64,000 nucleotides of DNA, taken from positions 2,735,501 through 2,799,500 of the forward strand of contig BSDZ01000016.1 of NCBI GenBank assembly GCA_030268105.1, given 5' to 3'. Origin of the DNA: Volvox africanus (lineage: Eukaryota; Chlorophyta; Chlorophyceae; Chlamydomonadales; Volvocaceae). The position numbers were made by a program, and so were the translations under genes. Position 1 is the first letter of the stretch; the number at the start of each line of letters is the position of its first letter. The notes under the pieces were generated by a model. It made no database searches. It saw nothing but the letters and a program-made list of their open reading frames with translations, and was not told the DNA's origin. Positions 33,769 through 46,542 of the stretch are shown here, in pieces.

Positions 33769-34255
33769 AATTGGTATCGAGACAGGTTCGTTGCCTAACT
33801 GTCTCTTTGTGTCAAATCGGAAGTAGGTTCTCTCTATGGCGAGTTCCAGCGACAAACCACGTGGACCGCTAGACACTTTTGCCGAACACCTAGGCCGCGC
33901 CGTATTGGACACCGCTGCTTCCGGTTTGTAATCGTTAAATTGCTTTTGTCTAGATTGCTGCACTTGTTGTGTAAGTGTACGCTCTGAGTCGCAGGTAATC
34001 TCAGCGCTCCGGCATTGCTTGCCGCGACGATTGAGACCGGCTTTCGTCCGGACCAGTTGGCGACTCTTATCGCCCAAACTATGGAGATCAGGACTCAGCT
34101 GGGCAAGTACCTGCTGAATTTGCTGAATCTTCTCAAGAGTACTGTCGGTAGGCTCACCGAACTGTTTTGTACTCTTGCCTTTGCGGTAGAAGTCGTCTTC
34201 TATTACGCAAACCTAGGGTATTGCTTCGTGTTCCATGTCTGCGGAACGCGACGAT
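33769..34255 (+). other. A8 leader, truncated at gag start
   Basis: Primer binding site from 33772. The leader ORF is diverged but unbroken: exon 1 33836-33923, intron 33924-33994 with GT and AG kept, exon 2 from 33995 running into the following LTR. It carries about seven silent changes against A5 (CGA to CGT, GAT to GAC, GTT to GTA and others) and several replacements, but no stop or indel. It ends one codon short of the usual gag region, at an LTR start. Confidence 0.8.
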
Positions 34256-34865
34256 TGTTGTGCTACAGTTCATTTCCCGCCAATGCGTAGGTCGATGCGA
34301 CCCTACAAGGCGAAGTGTTATCTTGATGAACGCATGAATGACTATTGCATATGAATGAACCTGCATGATATAGATGTATTCGCATACATTTATGTATGCA
34401 TTTGGCATGTTATCATTATCCATCACGACATCGCATCATGGCAAATCCACCTAGCATGCATGAAATACCGAATCATTGAAGTGTGCATTATGCTCGTGCT
34501 ATGAAACTATAAGTAATATTATTTAATATAATATTACTTCATTACAGCACACGTTGAGCGTGTTGTGCTACGGTTCGTTTCCCGCCGATGCGTAGGTTGA
34601 TGCGATCCTACAAGGCGAAGTGTTATCTTGATGAACGCATGAATGACTATTGCATATGAATGAACCTGCATGATATAGATGTATTCACATACATTTATAT
34701 ATGCATTTGGCATGTTATCATTATCCATCACGACATCGCATCATGGCAAATCCGCCTAGCATGCATGGAATACCGAATCATTGAAGTGTGCATTATGCTC
34801 GTGCTATGAAACTATAAGTAATATTATTTAATATAATATTACTTCATTACAGCACACGTTGAGAG
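34256..34865 (+). repeat. Two tandem 305-bp partial LTRs
   Basis: 34256-34560 and 34561-34865 each begin exactly at TGTTGTG and stop at the same place in the LTR (CACACGTTGAG), followed directly by the next TGTTGTG; the third start (34866) is a full LTR. The duplicate block has only one partial copy (47854-48158). Confidence 0.92.
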
Positions 34866-35698
34866 TGTTGTGCTACGGTTCGTTTCCCGCCAATGCGTAG
34901 GTCGATGCGATCCTACAAGGCGAAGTGTTATCTTGATGAATGCATGAATGACTATTGCATATGAATGAACCTGCATGATATAGATGTATTCACATACATT
35001 TATATATGCATTTGGCATGTTATCATTATCCATCACGACATCGCATCATGGCAAATCCGCCTAGCATCCATGAAATACCGAATCATTGAAGTGCGCATTA
35101 TGCTCGTGCTATGGAACTATAAGTAATATTATTTGATATAATATTACTTCATTACAGCACACGTTGAGAGCGCCGCACTCGTCACGATGCATGCCTTGCA
35201 ACCAAATATCGTTATTCGGACCCTTGCATCATGCGAATGGCGGAAAGGCTTATACGTTGTTATGCTTGGACTTCGCCTATACGCAGTAGCGTTGTCACAC
35301 TTAGGATCGGCCTCCTAGTGTGAATCGTACGGCATTGCGATGCTGCGAGTATAACAGATGCGAGGACGGCTAAGCTAGACAAGACATTCGACACTGGAGA
35401 ACACTCGTGTGTTCTACATTATTATTGATATACGCTACTCTACTTAGCCCGAGCTAAGCCTAAATTTCGCTATTCACCACCGCGTGATGATTGCTTGCTT
35501 CCGGCGCTGACGGCGATTGCGTCCATTGCACCGCTTCGATCTGTAAGACTGTAAGTTATATCTCTTCTTGTTTGAAGTCTTCCGCTGTCTCTGTTTGCTC
35601 GTGCTTGCCTTGCTGTACTTGCAAGTGCTCGCACATTGGTGTCGCAAGCCTTCAGACGCGCAGATACTGATGAGCAAACACGAAGGAGAGGTACAACA
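34866..35698 (+). repeat. 5' LTR of A9
   Basis: 833 bp, complete, TTACAG subgroup. The second stem reads CCAAATA...TATTCGG, one of the few copies in which that stem is broken. Confidence 0.94.
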
Positions 35699-36164
35699 AA
35701 TTGGTATCGAGACAGGTTCGTTGCCTAACTGTCTCTCTTTGTCTAATCAGAAGTAGGCTCTTTCTATGGGGAGTTCCAGCGACGAACCACGAGGACCGCT
35801 AGATACTTTTGCCGAAGACCTAGGCCGCGCAATTTTGGAAGCCGCCGCTTCCGGTTTGTAATTGTTTAATTGCTTTTGCTTAGATTGCTGCACTTGTTGT
35901 GTAAGTGTACGCTCTGAGTCGCAGGTAATCTCAGTGCACCGGCATTGCTTGCCGCGGCGACTGAGACCGGCTTTCGTCCGGACCATTTGGCGACTCTCAT
36001 CGCCCAAACTACGGAGATCAGGACTCAGCTGGGCAAGTACTTGCTGAGTTTACTGATTCTTCTCAAGAGTACTGTCGGTAGGCTCACCGAATCGCTTTGT
36101 ACTCTTGCCTTTGCGATAGAAGTCGGCTTCTATTACGCAAACCTAGGGTATCGTTTCGTGCTCC
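35699..36164 (+). other. A9 leader with primer binding site
   Basis: Primer binding site from 35702 (TGGTATCGAGACAGG). Contains most of the leader ORF. Confidence 0.8.
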
Positions 36165-36199
36165 ATGTCCGCGGAACACGACGATACGCCGCACACTAG
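35766..36199 (+). CDS. Candidate spliced leader ORF, A9 copy (120 aa)
   Basis: Exon 1 35766-35853 (starts MGSSSDEPRG), intron 35854-35924, exon 2 35925-36199. Intact. See the A12 copy. Confidence 0.45.
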
Positions 36200-37400
36200 C
36201 CTAGCTAGCCAACCCGATTTTGTTGTGGCTGCTAGAGCACCGGATAGAGGTCTTGAGACTGTTGGCGCGCGAGCCACTCAAGAGCCCCTTTTCCTTCAGA
36301 CCCCTGCTCACTTAATTGTGCCGCATTCAGCAGTTAACACCAATATGGACAACACTGCTGGACCAAGGGTTCTGCCATTACCTCAAGCTCAAGGGCATGA
36401 TGACATCCCTGAGGTGATGAGATTGTCGATTCCCGCTCCTAGGCTCAATATCTCGCTGACCGACAAGACACCAGGGCATAGCATAGCCGATGCAACTCGT
36501 GCGTACGTGCGTGACGCTAAAAAGTATCTCCAGGCTGTTCATGGTGGCGATAATGACGGTATCAGGTGTCTCTTCGTTGGTAACACCCTCGAGGGCTCAG
36601 CGAAGGACTGGTATCGCAATTGAACCAACGCCCGGGGCAACTATACTTTTGACGAGATGATCGCCGCTTTGCTCGCACGATTCGCTACTGAGGTTCAAGC
36701 ACGTGATGTGGAAGCCTGTAAGGTTTTGGCAGCCGGTAGCTACCACATGCGTCGGGATGAAAATGTACCTGCGTACCAGTCACGCTTCGAAGCACTTGTG
36801 ACTCCCATTGCTGACCTCACTGAATCCGAGCGTGTCTTTTGGTTTAGGCAAGGCCTGACGAAAATTTTGGCTAAATGGTGCGCTACTGACTTGGCTGGGG
36901 TGCCGATCAAGTCGTATGATGCTTTGGTCGCTTTTGCTAAGGGCACGGAGATACGACTCCTTGCCGGTGAGGAAGATATCCAGTCTACCCCTCGTGCAAA
37001 TGCCGTGCAAGTGCAGGATCCGCTTGGGGAAGCCGTAGCTCTTGACCATGACTTTGGAGCGACCCGCCCCACGCCTACTGCCGCGACGCGACGCAGCAAC
37101 CGGCAACGCCAGGCTCGCGGGGGCGCTAGCTCGGGTGTCCGTGGGTCAGGAGGAGCAGGTCCGAGCTCGGACCCGGCTAAAAACAGGAAGCGTGGTGGTG
37201 CGCCGTCGACGGCAGCCGCACAGCGTTCCGACCCCAATGCAAAGCGGACTCACACGGACGACACGTATATGCCAAAATGGAATTGCAATCGTTCTGAATT
37301 CGAGCGTCAGAAATTGGCCAACGTTTGTCTACGGTGTGCGGAGAGCCATTCCACGAAGGATTGCCCGCTAATGCCGCCGTTTGTACCTCAGCCGAAATAG
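36165..37400 (+). pseudogene. gag: gag of A9, one nonsense codon
   Basis: Same Trp-to-TGA stop as A6 (36621-36623), otherwise open to UAG at 37398-37400. A few replacements against A6 (FWFRQG for FWFRRG). Confidence 0.88.
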
Positions 37401-40302
37401 GGGCTTGCCCCGGTTCCAGCGGCGGGGGCACCACCTGGGATTTCTGAACTAACGCGTGGTCGGTGGTCATCCTTACGGCCAGCCGTGAAGGCATTGTTGC
37501 CTTGTGTACTTGGACACATCGAGCGAGTCATTGCGCGACGCATCACGCTTGACGGACGCACGGGACTTCTCTGCTTCGACCCGTTGTGTAATTTGTTTAC
37601 ACCTCGCCGTCCCCTGTCGTCTATCGATCTGTCTAACCACGTGGTTTTGTTCATCCCCTCGTCTCTGCGTGAGATGTCGGAACAGTTGGCCATATACAGG
37701 AGGTGTAGGCGTCAATATCCAGGCACCGCCGCATGTGTTTTACTCCCCGCTTTCTGTCGGCGCAAGGCAGAGGCATCGTTAAGGGGTATGCGGCATGTCC
37801 ACCGGTTCGAGCCGGGCCCCGTTTTGTTTAATGGTGTGGATCGGGAGGGTACGCTGGCTCCGTGGCCAAGCACATCCTACTCGGTTGACGTTTTGTACGA
37901 AGCTCCTGACGGGGGTGCCGTGGGTTACGGACCCGCCCTAAGTGCACTAACGTTATCTGCTGGGCAGTCGCTCGTAGATAACCGTGTCCCTGTGGTTCAG
38001 ATCGGTTTGAATGGCCGTACTCTGAAGGCACTTGTTGACACCGGTGCCAGCGACGACTTCATCTCTGTCGCAGAGGTGAATGTGCTGGGGTTGTCCCCAG
38101 AGTCGTCTGATTGTCCACAGGTTACCCTTGCTGACGGGGGTAAGCATCCCATCGTGGGCAGGATTACCCTTAGCCTATCGATAGGCCCTTTGCGTGTTGT
38201 GACCAGGCCGTACGTGCTGCAGGGCTTAGCAGAGACTGCACCGTACATAATGGGGTCGTCGACATTACGGCAGTACCGCGCGCGCATCGACATGGAGACC
38301 GCAACCCTGCATATGTGCAAGGGTACTCTGTCGATTAAGGTACCTTTCCTGTCGTTCGAACATGTCACACCAAAGGAGGGCGAAACTGAGGCGGTGCCTA
38401 TGGTTAATTTCGCTGTGACCGCAATGGCCGCGCGAATCGAACCAGAGCTAGTCGGGCGTAAGGAGGCCGTCCGTTTGTTACGGAAGGGTGCCCACGGACT
38501 GCTTTTAAGGCCACGGGTGAGCTGTTGTGTCACCACTGCGCAGATTTCTGTGGATCCTGAGGTTGAGGCCCTACTGTCGCAGTATGAGGACGTCTTTAAA
38601 GATATCCCTGGCCTACCACCTATGCGTCCTGTTGATCACACAATCCCTCTCGTGCCTGGAGCGCAGCCTACGGCCCGGCCAATGTACAGGTTGAGTCCAT
38701 TGGAGCTGGACGAGGTGAAGCGCCAGGTGACGGATTTGCTCGCGAAGGGTATGATACGCCCCAGCACATCCCCGTATTCTGCACCGATTTTGTTTGTCGG
38801 TAAGAAGGATGGGACCTTGCGCATGTGCATTGATTACCGGGGGTTAAATGTGAATACGGTGAAAAATTGCTACCCTTTGCCACGCGTTGACGACCTGTTG
38901 GATAAGCTGAAGGGTTCGGCTTACTTTTCCTCAATTGACTTACAACAGGGCTACAATCAGATTCGCATCGCTGCATCTGATATCCCTACTACGCAAATCG
39001 TCGTTCCGAACGACGACGCGCTACGCTACGACATCCTTGCGCGGTTCCACGAGGACCCGTTAGCAGGACACCCTGGTAGCAAGCGGTTGGTCGAGTTGGT
39101 GCAACGTTCCTTTCGGTGGCCTCGTTTGACTAACGATGCGGCGAACTTCGTACAGACATGCAGTCTGTGCCAGCGCAATAAGGCTTTGTCCGGTAAGGGC
39201 CATGGGTTGTTGCAACCGTTGCCTGTCCGGGATGCGCCTTGGGAAAGTGTTTCCATGGACTTCATAGTCGCACTGCCCAAAACTGAGGGGGGATATGATG
39301 CGGTGTTCGTAATGGTCGATCGTCTATCTAAGATGGTTTACCTAGCACCATGCACATCGTCCTGCACGGCTGAACAAACCGCACGTTTGTTTTTCGACAA
39401 TGTGGTTCGGTTACACGGGGTTCCCAAAAATGTGATCTTGGACCGCGGTGGGCAGTTCACGTCTAAGTTTTGGGAAGCGCTCTGCAAACTAGTTGGCATG
39501 CGCGTCAACCTGAGCACGGCGTATCACCCGCAGACTGATGGTCAAACCGAACGCACAAATCGCACGTTGGGTGATATATTGCGCAATTATGCTGGTCGCA
39601 CACCACTCGTTTGGGATACATATTTGACTGTGGCAGAATTCGCGCTTAACAACGCTGTTAACCGCTCTACAGGCAAAAGTCCGTTCTTTCTTAACTACGG
39701 GTTTCATCCCGCGCTACCCATGTGGCGTGAGTTGGAAGTGAACGTGCCTGCTGCTAAACATTTTGCCAAGTCTTTTATGTCCCGAATCACAGACGTGAAG
39801 TCGTGTTTGGATGCGGCGCAGCAACGAAGGACAACTCGTGTTGCTAAGCACCAAGAACTTGTGTTCCTTGGCCGACGGATCCCGAAAACTCTTACCCTGC
39901 TGGATTGGTCCGTATCCTGTCATGCGCATGGTTGGGAATGTGGCTGTGGAGCTTGCATTGCCCGCTGATATGACCATTCACCCCACGTTTCACTTATCGC
40001 TTGTCCGTCCTTATCGTGGTACGGAACCCCTCCCTGAGCCTGCTAACGCCCCCGCAACAATCGAACCAGTTCCCGAGACCTGGATCGCTGGTAAACAGAA
40101 GTTTTACGATGTGGAGCGGGTGTTAGATTATCGCGTGCGTTGTGTGGGCCGACATCAACGTAAGCGGACAGTACACGAGTACTTGGTCAAGTGGACAGGG
40201 TATACCAGCGAGCACAACTCATGGGAACCGGCACGCAACTTCTCACAGGACATGAAGCCTCTGCTCGAAAACGCCCGCAAACGTGCCACGCAAGCCCAAT
40301 GA
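37401..40302 (+). pseudogene. pol: pol of A9, same deletions as A6
   Basis: Shares the 1113-bp RT/RNase H deletion and the 47-bp integrase frameshift of A6; open for 827 codons from 37485. The chromodomain part ends at 40302. Point differences from A6 include NRYPLP to NCYPLP and GDML to GDIL. Confidence 0.9.
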
Positions 40303-40361
40303 CCCTTGCAGTCGATGCTGTATGAAGCAGCGAGGACGCTGCATACGGGAGGGGGGATAAT
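40303..40361 (+). promoter_or_regulatory. A9 polypurine tract and hairpin
   Basis: Same arrangement as A6: mismatched ATGCAGCG-type hairpin, then GGGAGGGGGG close to the LTR. Confidence 0.78.
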
Positions 40362-41194
40362 TGTTGTGCTACGGTTCATTTCCCGCCAATGCGTAGGTCG
40401 ATGCGACCCTACAAGGCGAAGTGTTATCTTGATGAATGCATGAATGACTATTGCATATGAATGAACCTGCATGATATAGATGTATTCGCATACATTTATA
40501 TATGCATTTGGCGTGTTATCATTATCCATCACGACATCGCATCATGGCAAATCCGCCTAGCATGCATGAAATACCGAATCATTGAAGTGCGCATTATGCT
40601 CGTGCTATGGAACGATAAGTAATATGATTTGATATAATATTACTTCATTACAGCACACGTTGAGAGCGCCGCACTCGTCACGATGCATGTCTTCCAACCG
40701 AATATCGTTATTCGGACCCTTGCATCATGTGAATGCCGGAAAGGCTTATACGTTGTTATGCGTAGACATCGCCTATACGCAGTAGGGTTGTCACACTTAG
40801 GATCGGCCTCCTAGTGTGCATCGTACGGCATTGCGATGCTGCGAGTATAACAGATGTGAGGACGGCTAAGCAAGATAAGACATTCGATACCGGAGAACAC
40901 TCGTGTGTTCTACATTATCATTGCTATACGCTACTCTACTTAGCCCGAGCTAAGCCTAAACTTCGCTATCACCGCCGCGTGATGATTGCTTGCTTCCGGC
41001 GCTGACGGCGATTACGTCCATTGCACTGCTTCGATCTGTAAGACTGTAAGTTATATCTCTTCTTGTCTTGAAGTCTTCCGCTGTCTCTGTTTGCTCTCGT
41101 TTGCCTTGCTGTACTTGCAAGTGCTCGCGCATCGGTGTCGCAAGCCTTCAGACGTGCAGATACTTATGAGCAAACACGAAGGAGAGGTACAACA
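40362..41194 (+). repeat. 3' LTR of A9
   Basis: 833 bp, nearly identical to 26954-27786. Followed directly by gag of A10 without leader. Confidence 0.95.
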
Positions 41195-42414
41195 ATGATA
41201 CGCCGCTCACTAGCGTAGCAAGCCAACCCGAATTTGTTGTGGCTGCTAGAGCTCCGGATAGAGGTCTTGAGACTGTAGGTACACGAGCCACTCAAGAGCC
41301 CCTTGTCCTTCGAACCCCTGCCCACTTAATTGTGCCGCATTCAGCAGTTAATACGAATATGGACAACACTGCTGGGCCACGGGTCCTGCCATTACCTCAA
41401 TCGCAAGGGCACGCTGCCATTCCTGAGGTGATGAGATTGACAATTCCCGTTCCTAGGCTTAAAATCTCGCTGAGTGAAAAGACACCAGGGCATAGCATAG
41501 CCGATGCAACTCGTGCGTACATGCGCGACGCTAAAAAGTATCTCCAGGCTGTTCATGGTGGCGATAATGATGGTATCAGGTGTCTCTTCGTTGGCAACAC
41601 CCTCGAGGGCTCAGCGAAGGACTGGTATCGCAATTGGACCAACGCCCGGGGCAACTATACTTTTGACGAGTTGGTCGCCGCTTTGCTCGCACGATTCACT
41701 ACTGAGGTTCAAGCACGCGATGTGGAAGCTCATAAGGTTTTGGCAGCCGGTAGCTACCACATGCGTCGGGATGAAAATGTACCTGCGTACCAGTCACGCT
41801 TCGAAGCACTTGTGACTCCCATTGCTGACCTCACTGAATCCGAGCGTGTCTTTTGGTTTAGGCGAGGCCTGACAAAACTTTTGGCTAAATGGTGCGCTAC
41901 TGACTTGTCTGGGGTGCCGTTCAAGTCGTACGATGCCTTGGTCACTTTTGCTAAGGGTACGGAGATACGACTCCTGGCTGGTGAAGAAGATGTCCAGTCT
42001 ACCCCTCGTGCAAATGCTGTGCAAGTGCAGGATCCGCTTGGGGAAGCTGTGGCTCTGGACCAGGAACTTGGAGCTACCCGCCCCACGCCTACTGCCACGG
42101 CGCAACGCAGCAACCGGCAACGCAAGGCACGCGGGGGCGCTAGCTCGGGTGTCCGCGGGTCAGGAGGAGCAGGTCCGAGGTCGGACACAGCTAAAAGCAG
42201 GAAGCGTGGTGGTGTGCAGTCGACGGCAGCCGCACAGCGCTCTGACCCCAATGCAAAGCAGACTCGCACGGATGACCCATTGATGCCAAAATGGAATTGC
42301 AATCGTTCCGAGTTCGAGCGTCGGAATGCGGCCAATGTTTGTCTACAGTGCGTGGAAAGCCATCCTACCAAGGATTGCCTGTTGCTGCCGCCGTTTGTAC
42401 CTCAGCCGAAATAG
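41195..42414 (+). pseudogene. gag: gag of A10, no start codon, otherwise open
   Basis: Starts at the LTR end like A7. Open from 41197 to UAG at 42412-42414 with core and zinc knuckle (CLQCVESH..KDC, Ala to Val). Lacking leader, primer binding site and ATG, it could only be translated from internal ATGs. Confidence 0.86.
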
Positions 42415-42883
42415 GGGCTTGCCCGGGTTCCTGCGGAGGGGGCACCACCCGGGATTTCTGAACTAACACGTGGTCGGTGGTCATCCTTACGGCCAGCCAT
42501 GAAGGCATTGTTGCCTTGCGTACTTGGACACATCGAGCGAGTCATTGCGTGATGCATCACGCTTGACGGACGCACGGGACTTCTCTGCTTCGATCCGCTG
42601 TGTAATCTGTTTACACCACGCCGTCCCCTGTCGTCCATCTATCTGCCAAACCACGTGGTTTTGTTCATCCACTCGTCTCTGCGTGAGATGTCGGAACAGT
42701 TGGCCGTTTACAGGAGATGTAGGCGTCAATATCCAGGCACCGCCGCATGTGTGTTACTCCCTGCTTTCTGTCGGCGCAAGGCAGAGGCATCGTTAAGGGG
42801 TGTGCGGTGTGTCCACCGGTTCGAGCCGGGCCCCGTTTTGTTTAACAGTGTGGATCGGGAGGGTATGCTGGCTCTGTGGCCAG
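42415..42883 (+). pseudogene. pol: pol linker fragment of A10
   Basis: In frame with gag after the UAG. TGA at 42550-42552 replaces CGA (CpG to TpG; GCGCGACGC in other copies). It breaks off within LALWPG, before the protease, at the junction with the family B leader. Confidence 0.84.
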
Positions 42884-43507
42884 GGACAAGGAGTTTACTT
42901 GAACGTGGACAGTACTCGAGTGAAAATTCCAAAGGTAGAGTCCTACCTTACTCTCTTTTTCCTTTTAAGGTACTAATTGAAATACATGTTGTGTGATCAG
43001 TATCCACCAACTATGAAGGAGAGTGATCAGGCTATTATTAGTGTCCAATATGAAGAACCGGAGACCACACCGAACGTTGATAACTTATATAATCCCCAAT
43101 CAGATGCTCCCCAGTCGAACTCCCCTTATCCAGCTCAGAAACCTCCTGGGGCGTCAGATCCTATGAGGCCCACCGAGGTGGAGCAGAACCCAGCGATGGT
43201 ATCGCTACAGCAACTTATGGATGAAGGTGGGGTCCCTGGTTTCGTAGTCCCAACGCCTCAACTACATATTCGTCATGATGCCGAACCTAAGACTATCGCA
43301 AGTGCCACTCGTTCCTATGTCCGTGATACTAAAAAGTACCTGAAGTTGGTAAAGGGTGGTGATCGCGACGAAGTGAAGTGTCTTTTCATCGGAGCTACAC
43401 TAAGCGGCGTCGTGAGAGAATGGTATGATCATTGGACCACTGTACAGGAGCACTTTACGTTCGAAGAATTAATTAACGTGCTCCTTAATAATTTCGCTCC
43501 CGGAAAT
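42884..43507 (+). pseudogene. gag: B2: family B leader end and gag N-terminal part
   Basis: Duplicate of 29287-29910. gag ATG at 42986; breaks off at about 43507 at the inverted integrase. Confidence 0.82.
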
Positions 43508-45394
43508 CAGTCCGTCGTCCATTGTTGTGCCGCGTCCAAGCATGCCTTCGTGTCTGTCATGCGGGATAGGAACGACTTGGCAAAGGTTTTAGCCGCTGGA
43601 ATATTTACCTCCAACTCTCGCCACACGGGTAGCGCAGGATGGAATCCATAATTCAGAAAGAAAGGGCTTTGACCTGTAGAGCGGTTAACAGTGTTGTTAA
43701 GTGTAAATTCTGCCGAAGTCAGAAACATATCCCAAACAGAGGGTGTGCGTCCCACGAAATTTCGTAACATATCGCCCAGCGTGCGATTTGTGCGTTCGGT
43801 TTGCCCATCGGATTGTGGATGATATGCTGTGCTCAAATGAACGTGCATGCCGACGAGTTGACATAGCGCTTCCCAAAACTTAGACGTGAATTGACCGCCG
43901 CGATCGGATATCACATTTTTAGGAACGCCATGCAATGGGACCACGTTATCGAAAAATAATCATGCTGTTTGTTCAGCGGTGCAAGACAAGGTGCAGGGGG
44001 CTAAGTGAACCATCTTGGTCAAGCGATCAACCATAACGAACACCGAGTCGTATCCCCCCTCAGTTTTAGGCAGCGTGACTACAAAGTCCATAGAAACACT
44101 TTCCCAAGGGGCATTTGGTATAGGTAAAGGTTGTAATAAACCCTGGCCCTTACCGGATAGTGCTTTATTGCGCTGACATAAACTGCACCTTTGCACGAAG
44201 TTTTCCGCATCCTTCACCACGCGCGGCCACCAGAACGAGCGCCGTACTAGCTCTGCCAATCGCGTGCTTCCAGGATGTCCTGCTAACGGGTCCTCGTGGA
44301 ACCGAGCAAGAATATCGTAGCGCAAAGCGTCGTCGTTCGGCACAACAATTTGTGTGGTCGAGCCATCCTTCCGCAGCCATAAATTGTTGCGCTTGTGCAG
44401 ATGTTTCACATTACTTGGCAAAACAAACCATAGGTCTACTTCATACGCTATCTTTAGTCGCTGCGCGAGATCCGCTGCTATCGGCACCTCCTGACTGCGT
44501 GAATGGGTAACCTGTGCTGCTAGAATTGCAGCGTGTAATGATGGGTGGCGACTGAGGGCGTCAGCAATATTAATTCTGCCGGCGATATACTCCCATGTAC
44601 AGTCGAAACGAGATAGATACTCCATCCACCGGGCTTGTCGTCGGTTAAGTGTGGGGACACTCTGCAAGAATGTCAGTGGTTTGTGATCGGTCTTCAGCAT
44701 AAAAGGGCGGCCTTCGAGGTAACAGCGCCATTCCTTTAAAGCATGTAGAGCTGCCAACAGCTCCTGCTCTCCGGTTGTATATCGGGTCTCCGCACCCGAG
44801 AACTTTTTACTCGTGAAGGCGATCGGTCGTCCTTCCTGCAACAATACAGCGCCGCTTCCTACACGTTCTTCTTTATGACCATTTGAGCTCCTAACTACTC
44901 CGGTATCGATAGCAATTTTTATTCCGTATTTTTCTAAAACAAAATCATCATCGTTGATTCTGTCAATTAAATTATAATTATACATGCAAGGAAGCATCCG
45001 ATATTACTTCAACACGAAACGGCAACGAGTAATCAGGGAAAGAAAGTGTAACGTCGTCGGCGACGATTCGCTTGAGCTCTTCGAATGCCTGCTGACACGC
45101 AGGTGTCCAGGCCTCTAGCGACACGAAACCTACTTTCTTCGTCAAATTCGTAAGCGGGGCCGCAATAATGGAGTATTTATTAATAAACTTACGGAAGTAG
45201 TTGGTCAAACTTAAGAACTGGCGTAGTTTGGTGAGGTTCTGAGGTGCGGGCCATTCACGAACCACAGCTACCTTCCGTGGGTCCATCCTTATTCCAGTGG
45301 CCGACACGATGTGGCCCAAATACTCCACCTGAGGCTGCGCCCAACAACACTTGGCGCGTTTAGCAAACAATTTCTCCCGCTTCATCACCTCAAG
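43508..45394 (-). pseudogene. pol: B2: family B integrase, RNase H and RT end, inverted
   Basis: Duplicate of B1 with the base missing at 30787 still present, so integrase and RNase H are open together for 345 codons (43960-44997, minus strand), starting within the AT-rich insert (44860-44983). The stop at 43962-43960 (TGA for Arg) and truncation at DAAQQWTTD remain. HHCC and the first catalytic Asp lie in the open part; the other two acidic residues lie beyond the stop. Confidence 0.87.
44860..44983. other. AT-rich foreign insert in B2 RNase H
   Basis: Duplicate of the 31262-31385 insert, so it predates the tandem duplication. Confidence 0.65.
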
Positions 45395-45531
45395 TGTTGT
45401 ATCCTTCCTTCTTCAACCATGCACTGAATCTGCACGTCTGAATGTTAGCGAGTGCGCACCGTGCTTAAGAACAGCAAGGCGATCCAATGCGAGTAAAGTG
45501 ACAGCGGAAGACTCAAGATTAAGGAAAGATT
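45395..45531 (-). repeat. Family B LTR fragment (last 137 bp)
   Basis: Duplicate of 31797-31933. Confidence 0.88.
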
Positions 45532-45636
45532 AAGGGTTTAGGGTTTAGGGTTTAGGGTTGTAGGGTTGTAGGGTTTTTGGGTTTAGGGTTTTAGGGGTTT
45601 TAGCCTTAGGGTTTTAACCCTAAACCCTAAAACCCT
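45532..45636. repeat. Head-to-head telomere-type repeats, second copy
   Basis: Identical arrangement to 31934-32038, with the turn GGGTTTTAACCC near 45609-45620. Present through the tandem duplication, not as an independent event. Confidence 0.9.
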
Positions 45637-45638
45637 AT

Positions 45639-46242
45639 CCATTGGCATTTTATATCACGTAATAATACTTTAAATATTACTATCTCATCTACGTCATAAA
45701 CCATACGTGTAAGAGAGAATGCGAAGATCGCGATTGTTGGGTCGGCAACCGAATATCGATATTCGGTTCTTCGCATACTGCATGCGTTGCATCCCTTAAT
45801 ATCACGGATGACACGATATTTAGAACAGTGCTATGAAGGTACTCACACTTGATGTCGGAATCCAGTAAGACCTGTACTGCGCATTGGTATCGCGACGTGA
45901 TAGGTGCGAGGACGGCCGCCTAGAGACCAAAGTCGGCTCACGCTACTTTGGACTAAGTACTCGTGTACTTAACTCTATCTAATTCGCATACATACATTAT
46001 ACTCATTTATATTCGGCCTGAGCTATTCCAGCACAGCATCTCCAGCCGAATGATGAACATTGCCCGCAGGGTCTGACGGCCATTTACCGATTTGTAAACG
46101 AAGACTATCTTTCCTTATCATTGAGTCTTCCGCTGTCACTTTGTTCGCATTGGATTGCCTTGCTGTTCGTAAGCTTGGTGTGCACTAGCTAACATTCAGA
46201 CGTGCAGATTCAGTGCATGATCGAAGAAGGAAGGATACAACA
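45639..46242 (+). repeat. Family B LTR fragment (last about 604 bp)
   Basis: Duplicate of 32041-32644, ending GGATACAACA. Confidence 0.88.
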
Positions 46243-46542
46243 GCCTCAAAAGCAGTCCATGGGCACCCTTCCGTAACAAAACGGACAGCTTCCTTATGCC
46301 CGACTAGCTCCGGTTCCATTTGTGCGGCCATTGCGGTCACGGCGAAATTAACCATAGGCACCGCCTCAGCTTTGCCCCCCTCAGGTGTGACATGGTCAAA
46401 CGACAGGAAAGGTACCTTAATCGACAGAGTACCCTTGCACATATGCAGGGTTGCGGCCTCCATGTCGATGCGCGCGCGGTACTGTCGTAATGTCGCAGAC
46501 CCCATTATGTACGGTGCAGTCTCTGCTAAGCCCTGCAGCACG
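46243..46542 (-). pseudogene. pol: Protease-region fragment of family B type, inverted
   Basis: Duplicate of 32645-32944, again exactly between an LTR-B end and an LTR-A start. Confidence 0.75.

Larger units (their letters stand above)
21468..34865. repeat. Tandem duplication, unit 1 (13,398 bp)
   Basis: Matches 34866-48158 base for base over long stretches, with shifts of 13,408 to 13,598 that are explained by a few indels: an 11-bp LTR length difference, a 190-bp deletion (one filler base) at 28976, one-base changes and an extra 305-bp partial LTR. Both units start with an LTR. Confidence 0.9.
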
